5,692 nt of DNA, from contig JADFYT010000166.1 of NCBI GenBank assembly GCA_015232935.1, forward strand, positions 1 to 5,692. Direction: 5' to 3'. Under the pieces are notes generated by a model. The model was not told the origin of the DNA. It saw only the letters and a program-made list of their open reading frames with translations, and did no database searches. This document shows, piece by piece, positions 1 to 5,521 of the stretch (its first letter is position 1; each line of letters starts with the position of its first letter). Made by a program: the position numbers and the translations under genes. The stretch is from Desulfamplus sp. (lineage in GTDB: Bacteria > Desulfobacterota > Desulfobacteria > Desulfobacterales > Desulfobacteraceae).

Positions 1-30
1 ATCCTGTAAATCCTGGCCATCCTGATTCAG
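1..30. repeat. Short 9-nt-phased repeat (ATCCTGNNN, three units)
   Basis: The hexamer ATCCTG occurs at 1-6, 10-15 and 19-24, exactly 9 nt apart, and the last copy runs into the odd-centred palindrome CTGATTCAG (22-30). The reverse complement reads as CAGGAT units led by AATCAG. A related 9-nt-phased AATCAG array lies at the other end of the window (5600-5626). The array may continue to the left of the window. It looks like a dispersed intergenic repeat and not coding sequence; its function is unknown. Confidence 0.55.
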
Positions 31-137
31 ACAGCAGGCAGGTATTAAACCTGAGAAGTTAACAAAGTAGAAATCATTACCATCCGGATTCAACGATATA
101 GTGAGTCGGTTCATCATAATATAAAAAAGTTTGCAAT
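31..137 (+). other. Leader of the GNAT-nitrilase gene, no gene seen
   Basis: No supported open reading frame lies here. AT-rich sequence around 115-125 (CATAAT and TATAAA overlapping) could serve as a -10 element for the downstream gene, but no convincing -35 hexamer sits 16-18 bp upstream, so I do not call a promoter. The segment also contains the 8-bp palindrome ATCCGGAT (82-89). On the minus strand, 108-97 reads CGACTCACTATA, matching 12 bases of the T7 promoter core; this is discussed as a finding. Confidence 0.35.
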
Positions 138-141
138 GGAG
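138..141 (+). promoter_or_regulatory. Ribosome binding site deciding the TTG start at 149
   Basis: GGAG at 138-141 lies 7 nt before TTG 149. The other in-frame candidate, TTG at 131, is preceded only by an A-rich stretch. The site therefore favours translation from 149, which trims six residues from the longest reading. Confidence 0.6.
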
Positions 142-148
142 TGATATC

Positions 149-1714
149 TTGAGTAAGACCAAAACAAAAATAACGACAAGATTATGGACTCGCGAAGACA
201 TTCCAGCCATAATTGAGTGCAGCAGGGCAACCTACCACGACTATCCGCCAGAATACATATACACCCAACGCCAGTATGAGATGCAGTTTACCGCGTTTCC
301 TCAAGGTCAGTTTGTGGCTGTCTGCGGAGACAAGATTATCGGGTATGCCACCTGTTTGATTGTCAGCATTGATGACGGGTTCTGGTATGACGTGGATGAG
401 CTTACAGGAGCCGGCACGTTCAGCACACACAATCAGGATGGCGACACACTTTACGGTGCAGATATTGCCGTCCATCCTGACTATCAGCGTCGCGGCGTTG
501 CCATGCTGCTATACAGGCGGCGTCGCAGCGTTCTCAAAAAATACAATCTGCGGAGAATGATCGCCTACGGAAGAATTCCCGGATACAAGGATCACGCGGG
601 CAAGATGACGGCAGAGCAGTATGTTGAAAGGGTGCAAAACGGAGAGCTGCGGGATTCTGCACTGAACGCCCACCTTAAAGCCGGCTATCATGTCAAAAAG
701 GTTCAGCTTGACATCACGATAGACCGTTCCAGCCTGAATTACTCTACTTTCCTTGAAATGCCAAACCCTGATTTCAACCTTGCCAAAAAAAAGATAGCCT
801 CAGCAGTGTTTCCCAAGATTCAGGCACGAAGGGTAAGGGTTTGTGCTGCCCAGTACAATATGCGGGCTATCAATTCCTTTGAAGATCTTGAGCACTCTGT
901 TGAATTCTTTGTAGATTCGGCAGACTCCTATCACTGCCATTTTCTTCTCTTTCCAGAGTACTTTACCTACCAGCTTCTAAGTTTTAAAAAACGGCTATCA
1001 ATGAAAGAGGCCACAGTCGAACTTGCCTCCTATACTGACAGATACATAGATATGTTCAAAAAGTTTGCCCAGAAGTACAATATCTATATTATAGGCGGAT
1101 CTCATCCTGTTTTGATGGACGGAAAATATTACAACACAGCCCATCTGTTCTCACCTTCCGGCAATGTCTATACCCAGGAAAAGCTCCACATCACACCTGC
1201 CGAGCGAAACGAATGGGGCATAGAACCAGGCAGATCTATCCGGATTTTTCGCACACCTCTTGCCAGGATTGCGATTCAGGTATGCTATGATATCGAGTTT
1301 CCCGAGACCTCGCGTCTTCTGACCCTTGCCGGAGCGGAAATACTTTTTGTCCCTTTTTACACGGAAGAGAAAAAAGCCTACTACCGTGTGAGGCATTGTG
1401 CCCAGGCAAGAGCTGTTGAAAATTTCATTTATGTGGTTATGACAGGAAGTGTTGGCAACATGCGGACTCAATCCGGTTCGTTTTTGCACTACAGCCAGGC
1501 AGCCATTCTTACTCCCAGCGATTTTTCCTTTCCTGAAAAGGGAATCGAGGGAGAAGCTGACCCAAATGTGGAGGCTGTAGTGGTATCCGAGCTTGCTTTA
1601 TCTTCTTTGTCACAGCAGCGGCATGTTGCGACGGTCAGACCGCTGCATGACAGACGCCCTGATCTATATGAACTCTGCCCAAAAAGCAAAATTGAAATTG
1701 TACAGGTAGAGTAG
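149..1714 (+). CDS. GNAT acetyltransferase fused to carbon-nitrogen hydrolase (RimI-nitrilase, 521 aa)
   Basis: This is a two-domain enzyme. Residues about 10-190 form a GNAT N-acetyltransferase fold; acetyl-CoA binding motif A is visible as IAVHPDYQRRGVA (residues 106-118, with the Q-x-x-G-x-A pyrophosphate loop). Residues about 229-495 form a nitrilase-superfamily domain with the complete triad: Glu270 in LLFPEYF, Lys345 in QEKLHIT and Cys379 in IQVCYDIEFPE. The architecture and the roughly 500-residue length match the RimI-fused branch of the nitrilase superfamily (Pace and Brenner branch 12; Bacillus subtilis YhcX is a relative I recall). Members are mostly uncharacterised; the hydrolase is expected to cleave a C-N bond and the GNAT domain to acylate an amine, substrates unknown. 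It has no signal peptide and is probably cytosolic. The TTG start at 149 is chosen for its GGAG site. ParA follows after 33 bp on the same strand, so co-transcription is plausible. An A8 run (785-792) lies at the domain junction. Confidence 0.9.
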   Translation: MSKTKTKITTRLWTREDIPAIIECSRATYHDYPPEYIYTQRQYEMQFTAFPQGQFVAVCGDKIIGYATCLIVSIDDGFWYDVDELTGAGTFSTHNQDGDTLYGADIAVHPDYQRRGVAMLLYRRRRSVLKKYNLRRMIAYGRIPGYKDHAGKMTAEQYVERVQNGELRDSALNAHLKAGYHVKKVQLDITIDRSSLNYSTFLEMPNPDFNLAKKKIASAVFPKIQARRVRVCAAQYNMRAINSFEDLEHSVEFFVDSADSYHCHFLLFPEYFTYQLLSFKKRLSMKEATVELASYTDRYIDMFKKFAQKYNIYIIGGSHPVLMDGKYYNTAHLFSPSGNVYTQEKLHITPAERNEWGIEPGRSIRIFRTPLARIAIQVCYDIEFPETSRLLTLAGAEILFVPFYTEEKKAYYRVRHCAQARAVENFIYVVMTGSVGNMRTQSGSFLHYSQAAILTPSDFSFPEKGIEGEADPNVEAVVVSELALSSLSQQRHVATVRPLHDRRPDLYELCPKSKIEIVQVE

Positions 1715-1747
1715 CAGACATGGATGTTTTTATGACAACATTACAAA

Positions 1748-2527
1748 ATGGATAAACTGATGATTATTTCAATATGTAGCCATAAAGGTGGCGTCAGCAA
1801 AACCCAGTCTTCAATCAATATCGCTCATGCCTTAACCCTTGAAAACAAAAAGGTTCTGCTTGTAGATCTGGATATACAGATGAACCTGACAAGGATGTTT
1901 CCGGACATTGTGCATGGCAAGACGCTATACGACCTGTTAAAAAGAGAAGATCCAGCCCCTGTAAATGAGTGCATTGTATCTACCAAAATCGAAAACCTGC
2001 ATCTGCTTCCCAACAGTCCAAGGTTAGCTGTGCTTGAAAACGAGATCGTGCAAAATTTTGGAACCGGCTCGTTCAATATTATGAAATACAGGCTGCGAGA
2101 AGCAACAGGTGAAGAATATGATTACATAATTATTGACCATCCAGCCTCTTTGGGGGTGTTGCCTCTTACTGCTGTCATTGCCTCAGATCTGGTCATTATT
2201 CCAATAAACACAGGTTCGAATTTTTCACTCGAAGGAATCAATGAGGCACTTGGCTTTGTAAAGGAGGCAAGAAAAAACTTTAACCCTCTTTTAAAACCGA
2301 CCAAACTGCTGCTTTCAATGGTAAAGCCAAGAGAGCTGGCACACAGGGCAAGTCTTGCCATAATTCATGAAAAATTTTCAGAACAGAATTTGTTTAAAAC
2401 AAACATACCGGCTGCCGCAGCAATGGAAACCGCAGAGTTGATGAAGCAGACAATGTTTCAGTTCAAAAGCTCCGCACCTGTGGCCAACGCTTTTAAATCA
2501 CTATCCAGGGAAATAATGGAGCTTTGA
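1748..2527 (+). CDS. ParA/Soj-type partition ATPase (259 aa)
   Basis: This is a ParA/MinD-superfamily ATPase, a dimerising P-loop protein that uses ATP-dependent surface binding (usually nucleoid DNA) to position a cargo. The deviant Walker A is KGGVSKTQ at residues 13-20, with both the signature Lys13 and the P-loop Lys18. Walker A' is LVDLDIQMN (Asp40, Asp42, Gln44), where the usual Pro of DxDPQ is Ile. Walker B is YIIIDHPASLG (Asp130), against the family's more usual DCPPSLG. Length and an ending without a MinD-like amphipathic membrane helix fit ParA and not MinD. There is no N-terminal helix-turn-helix, so it is the short chromosomal/orphan type. The start at 1748 has only a weak SD; ATG 1760 gives the ParA-like beginning MIISICSHKGG and is an equally good alternative. 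No ParB gene is in the window. The next gene begins one base after the stop, suggesting that its product is the partner. Confidence 0.92.
   Translation: MDKLMIISICSHKGGVSKTQSSINIAHALTLENKKVLLVDLDIQMNLTRMFPDIVHGKTLYDLLKREDPAPVNECIVSTKIENLHLLPNSPRLAVLENEIVQNFGTGSFNIMKYRLREATGEEYDYIIIDHPASLGVLPLTAVIASDLVIIPINTGSNFSLEGINEALGFVKEARKNFNPLLKPTKLLLSMVKPRELAHRASLAIIHEKFSEQNLFKTNIPAAAAMETAELMKQTMFQFKSSAPVANAFKSLSREIMEL
2518..2521 (+). promoter_or_regulatory. Ribosome binding site inside the 3' end of parA
   Basis: GGAG at 2518-2521 overlaps the last codons of the ParA gene and lies 7 nt before ATG 2529. The site fixes the start of the downstream gene and implies that the two are translated from one message. 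Confidence 0.7.
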
Positions 2528-2528
2528 T

Positions 2529-3506
2529 ATGGCATCAGAAATATTCAATAATATTTTGAAGCAGGCAAAAGAGCGGCACAGTTCTTTAGGCGATATATCA
2601 GACAATGATGAGCAAAAAGATGACAACAGTGCCCAAAAAGGCGGCATGGACTCTTCTTCAAATATCAAGCAAGCTTCTCCAGGCATCAAGAAGTCTTCTT
2701 CAAGTATCAAGGAACCTTCAGCATCTTCGATGAAAACAAGTATCAAGGAATCTTCAGCATCTTCCATGAAAACAGATGCACAAGGGAAACCTGAAGATAA
2801 AATCAGGGAATCAACTCAAGACAGGAAACCAGACGCGGGAACTGCTGATAATAAATCTGCCTCTACTGATAACACTACTCCTGACAGCGGGGCGGAGGCA
2901 ACTGCTGACAGCTATAATGCCTTTGATAGAGATACTGCCGCTGAATCCAGAGATCATTCTGATGACAGCGATGTCACTGCTACCAGGGATTCTGCTGCTG
3001 ACAGCGATCCTGCCAGTATTGCCAATAATGCTGCATATTTAACTGATAAAGGCAGACTGGAAGAGGCAGACAGGATTATAAAAAACCGGATGATTGCCTC
3101 TGTCGGTGTGGGACTGATACCATTGCCAGTGGTTGATATCGCGGCTCTTGCGGGAATTCAGATGGACACCGTAAGAGCTCTTTGCAGACTGTACGATGTC
3201 AAGTTCAAAGACGAGCTTGGCAAAACAGCCATATCGAGCCTGACAGGAGGACTCTCACCTGTAGCGATCAGCCCCTGGGTTGGCTCTTTGCTCAAAGGGA
3301 TTCCTCTTTTGGGCCAGCTTATGGGTGTGCTCTCCATGCCTGTCATGGCAGGGGCTTCCACTTATGCCATCGGAAAGGTCTTTGTTCAGCATTTTGAGTC
3401 TGGCGGAACCTTCCTGACTTTTGATCCTGACAAGGTCAAGGAGTATTACAGGCAAGAGTATAATAAGGGAAAGATTCTTGCTACAGAAGAGGCAAAAGCT
3501 GGTTAG
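2529..3506 (+). CDS. DUF697-type protein with long disordered N-terminal linker, likely ParA partner (325 aa)
   Basis: Three parts are visible. Residues 1-20 form a short amphipathic segment with hydrophobic I5, F6, I9, L10 and basic K11, K14, R16. Residues about 21-165 are low-complexity and presumably disordered: a Lys/Ser stretch (41-82, seven Lys) containing a 12-residue tandem repeat (59-70 and 71-82), then an Asp/Ser/Thr/Ala-rich acidic stretch (101-160, 16 acidic against 4 basic). Residues about 166-315 resemble DUF697 (YcjF-like, often found with GTPases): a hydrophobic GLIPLPVVDIAALAGIQ helix (195-211), a second hydrophobic region with PLLGQLMG (259-266), then ASTYAIGKVFVQHFESGGTF (276-295). 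The two hydrophobic stretches suggest membrane association. No catalytic motif is seen. It starts one base after the parA stop with its SD inside parA, so the two are probably co-produced. A role as ParA adaptor is inference from position and architecture; DUF697 has no settled function. Confidence 0.85.
   Translation: MASEIFNNILKQAKERHSSLGDISDNDEQKDDNSAQKGGMDSSSNIKQASPGIKKSSSSIKEPSASSMKTSIKESSASSMKTDAQGKPEDKIRESTQDRKPDAGTADNKSASTDNTTPDSGAEATADSYNAFDRDTAAESRDHSDDSDVTATRDSAADSDPASIANNAAYLTDKGRLEEADRIIKNRMIASVGVGLIPLPVVDIAALAGIQMDTVRALCRLYDVKFKDELGKTAISSLTGGLSPVAISPWVGSLLKGIPLLGQLMGVLSMPVMAGASTYAIGKVFVQHFESGGTFLTFDPDKVKEYYRQEYNKGKILATEEAKAG
2703..2774 (+). repeat. Tandem repeat, 2 x 36 nt, in frame
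   Basis: Units 2703-2738 and 2739-2774 are identical at 34 of 36 positions and encode SIKEPSASSMKT and SIKESSASSMKT. More degenerate related units (IKQASPG, IKKSSS) precede them from about 2661. The near identity suggests recent duplication of a linker segment. Because the unit is a multiple of three, copy-number change would keep the frame. Confidence 0.9.
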
Positions 3507-3618
3507 CCACAGATTTCCAGAAAGGTCTTTTGGTTAAAATAACACCTTTGCAAGTAGTCTCAGGCAGCATTTTTACCAGGGGTAATTCTGGAAAACCATA
3601 TGACAGTCAGAGTTGTGA
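3507..3618. other. Convergent intergenic gap with imperfect hairpins
   Basis: The two transcription units end facing each other here. Two weak inverted repeats are present. AAAGGT (3521-3526) pairs with ACCTTT (3544-3549), enclosing TTTT-GGTT-AAAA. TTTT-A-CCAG (3571-3579) pairs with CTGGAAAA (3588-3595) with one bulged base. Neither is GC-rich and neither is followed by a clear T-tract on either strand, so a canonical Rho-independent terminator cannot be called; they may still act together as a bidirectional stop. Confidence 0.3.
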
Positions 3619-5448
3619 TCATGCAAACAGCCCCACAATTTCAAATTTTTCAACATCTACAAGCCCTTTGTCGGTTATTTTCAGTGACGGAATGACCGGC
3701 AGGGCAAGAAACCCTAATGTCATAAAGGGATCCGGCAGTTGAGAACCAAGGCTTTTTGCGGCCCTGATAACCTTGTCCATAGAATCATTGACCTGCTCCA
3801 GGGATTCTATGGACATCAATCCCGCTACAGGCAACGCAAGGCTTGCCAGCACCTCTTTGCGGCATGCCACAGCAAACCCGCCGCCCATCTGCTGCAAAGA
3901 TTTTACCGCACAGACCATATCCTCATCATTGGTGCCCGCCACAATTATATTATGCGAATCATGAGCAACTGTTGATGCAATCGCTCCTTTTAACAGACCT
4001 AAGCCAGTCACAAATCCGGTTGACATGCCGGTTTTGCCTGAATATCTCTCAATAACAGCTATCTTGAGAATATCACGATCTGTATCACAGACAGCAAGAC
4101 CATCTCTTTCTGGCACATCCATGACAACTCCTTCAGTAACAACCTGATCAGGTATGATCTTTATTACCCACACCTTACTGTTTTTGTCCGGACACGGTAT
4201 TGAAAAATCGACTCTGTTCAGATCAATGTTCATTATCTTCGGAGCCTTTTCAGTCCTGGAGGAGATTGCGATATCTTGATTCAAGACGCCATCCTGTGCC
4301 ACAAGCACCCCTTTAACAAAAACCTTTTCTATTATCAGCTTGTGAAGATCCTTGAATACCACCATGTCAGCTCTTCGACCCGGGGCAATGGCACCGACAT
4401 CCCTTATCCCGAAATATCGGGCACAGTTTATTGTAGCCATCTGAATTGCCCTGACCGGATCAAGGCCGGACTGTATGGCTCTTCTGACGATCTGATCCAC
4501 ATGGCCCTGGGCAAGTATCTCGTGAGGATGGCGATCATCAGTGCACCACATCATCTGTTGCCATGTATGGTCATTGATTGCAGGCAAAACAGCGTCAAGA
4601 TTTTTGGCACAGGTTCCTTGCCTTACCATTATATGGATACCAAGACGCATTTTTTCAAGAGCCTCTTTTGCAGTTGTGCATTCATGGTCACTGTAGATTC
4701 CGGCTGCAGCATAGGCACAAAGATCCCTGCCTGTTACTCCAGGGGCATGACCATCCACGGTTTTACCCGCTTTTCCGGCAGCCTTGAGCTTTGCCATAAC
4801 ATCAGGATCTGTAAAAATAACCCCGGGATAGTTCATCATTTCTGCAAGAGCCACTATCCTGTCATGGTTGAGAAGAGGAAAAATTGATGAGGCGTCAAGG
4901 ATAGCTCCGGATGTCTCCATACTTGTTGCAGGGACACAAGATGGCATGGCAAACAAAATATTCACAGGCTGCCCATGTGCAGACCTTATCATGTAGTCAA
5001 CCCCTTCTATTCCCATTACATTGGCTATCTCATGGGGGTCTGCGATTATGGTGGTTGTTCCGTGCACAACCACTCCTCTTGCAAACTGCGCGGGTGTCAC
5101 CATCGAGCTTTCTATGTGCACATGAGCGTCTATAAAGCCAGGAGCAATATACATCCCCTGCAAATCCACAATCTCCAGAGCATCATAATAATCCTGGTTT
5201 GAACCTCTACGCTCAGACGTGCATTTACACTGTTTCAGGCTACCTTTGGATTCTTTATATTTTTGACCCGCTTCAAATTCATATTTTGCTGAACTATTGC
5301 CAAACCCGCAGATATAGCCATCTTTTACAGCCACACTCTGTTCAATAATCTCTCCGGTAAAGACATTAACAACCTTTGCGTTTACAAAAAGAGTGTCAGC
5401 CTTTTGTCTGCCTGCTGCTGCTGAAATAACAGTCTCCATGTTAATCAA
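3619..5448 (-). CDS. ade: Adenine deaminase (609 aa)
   Basis: Cytosolic adenine deaminase (adenine + water to hypoxanthine + ammonia; EC 3.5.4.2), an amidohydrolase-superfamily purine-salvage enzyme using a binuclear Mn/Fe centre. Numbered from TTG 5448, the metal-site and active-site signatures are HVHIESS (109-115), ADPHEIANV (136-144), HAPG (234-237), SDHE (253-256) and TDD (303-305). The C-terminal Ade domain is present with GFVTGLG (478-484), AHDSHNI (495-501), GTNDEDM (505-511) and LPVAGLMS (539-546). The gene is full length, a little longer than the usual 570-600 residues. The excess is a polar, low-complexity insertion at about 51-89, between the first beta strands and YIAPGFIDAHVH. 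Start choice: AGAGGA (5463-5458) is 9 nt from TTG 5448 but 18 nt from ATG 5439, so TTG is preferred; the ATG would give 606 residues. It is convergent to the ParA unit with its own upstream region, so it is probably monocistronic within this window. Confidence 0.95.
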   Translation of the reverse strand: MINMETVISAAAGRQKADTLFVNAKVVNVFTGEIIEQSVAVKDGYICGFGNSSAKYEFEAGQKYKESKGSLKQCKCTSERRGSNQDYYDALEIVDLQGMYIAPGFIDAHVHIESSMVTPAQFARGVVVHGTTTIIADPHEIANVMGIEGVDYMIRSAHGQPVNILFAMPSCVPATSMETSGAILDASSIFPLLNHDRIVALAEMMNYPGVIFTDPDVMAKLKAAGKAGKTVDGHAPGVTGRDLCAYAAAGIYSDHECTTAKEALEKMRLGIHIMVRQGTCAKNLDAVLPAINDHTWQQMMWCTDDRHPHEILAQGHVDQIVRRAIQSGLDPVRAIQMATINCARYFGIRDVGAIAPGRRADMVVFKDLHKLIIEKVFVKGVLVAQDGVLNQDIAISSRTEKAPKIMNIDLNRVDFSIPCPDKNSKVWVIKIIPDQVVTEGVVMDVPERDGLAVCDTDRDILKIAVIERYSGKTGMSTGFVTGLGLLKGAIASTVAHDSHNIIVAGTNDEDMVCAVKSLQQMGGGFAVACRKEVLASLALPVAGLMSIESLEQVNDSMDKVIRAAKSLGSQLPDPFMTLGFLALPVIPSLKITDKGLVDVEKFEIVGLFA

Positions 5449-5457
5449 AATATCTGT

Positions 5458-5463
5458 TCCTCT
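5458..5463 (-). promoter_or_regulatory. Ribosome binding site of ade
   Basis: Read on the minus strand this is AGAGGA, with 9 nt to TTG 5448 and 18 nt to ATG 5439. It is the only SD-like sequence near the conserved N-terminus, and it decides in favour of the TTG start. Confidence 0.5.
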
Positions 5464-5472
5464 AAACGGGCA

Positions 5473-5492
5473 TGATTGACATGTATCAATCA
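5473..5492. promoter_or_regulatory. Perfect inverted repeat in the ade leader (7-6-7)
   Basis: TGATTGACATGTATCAATCA has perfect 7-bp arms (TGATTGA / TCAATCA) around a 6-bp spacer. It lies 24-44 nt upstream of the preferred ade start, between the Fur-like palindrome and the ribosome binding site. It could be a dimeric regulator's operator or, in RNA, a 7-bp stem with a 6-nt loop just before the SD. No known regulator motif is recognised. Confidence 0.45.
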
Positions 5493-5504
5493 CCCCCAAA
5501 TATA

Positions 5505-5521
5505 AAAATGATAGTCATTTT
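5505..5521. promoter_or_regulatory. Fur-box-like palindrome upstream of ade
   Basis: AAAATGATAGTCATTTT is a perfect palindrome with 7-bp arms and a 3-bp centre. Its core AATGATAGTCATT matches the centre of the enterobacterial Fur consensus at 12 of 13 positions, and 14 of 19 over the full 19-bp consensus, by hand alignment. On the minus strand it abuts a possible -10 element (TATATT, 5504-5499), although no clear -35 was found. The position fits an operator for a Fur-family repressor on the ade promoter. A chance AT-rich palindrome cannot be excluded. Confidence 0.4.

Noticed and set aside
131..148. Six-residue extension of the GNAT-nitrilase protein from TTG 131
   Set aside because: There is no SD before 131, while GGAG is well placed for TTG 149.
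1748..2527. MinD or nitrogenase-iron-protein-like ATPase instead of ParA
   Set aside because: There is no C-terminal amphipathic membrane helix and no cysteine cluster ligand pattern; the DLDIQ and DHPASLG motifs and the ending fit ParA/Soj.
2601..3010. Frameshifted or degenerate coding sequence in the low-complexity part of the DUF697 gene
   Set aside because: The frame is open from a well-placed SD and ATG through to the conserved C-terminal domain, and the tandem repeat is a multiple of three, so it is a genuine disordered linker and not a broken gene.
2776..3042. 88-codon plus-strand frame overlapping the DUF697 gene
   Set aside because: It is a shadow frame created by the low-complexity, repeat-like codons of the disordered linker; Leu/Ile-rich translation without start signal or family likeness.
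3521..3595. Rho-independent terminators in the convergent gap
   Set aside because: The hairpins are short and AT-rich and lack a following T-tract on either strand, so they are described only as imperfect inverted repeats.
4276..4887. 203-codon open frame on the plus strand
   Set aside because: It lies wholly antisense to the conserved core of adenine deaminase, has no SD and shows no recognisable domain; it is a mirror of the real gene's codon structure.
5449..5499. N-terminal extension of adenine deaminase from TTG 5499, with a CxxC-like CQSC
   Set aside because: The extension would run through the 7-6-7 palindrome and the SD, has no good ribosome site of its own, and is not needed for family alignment. 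The CQSC is therefore probably not translated.
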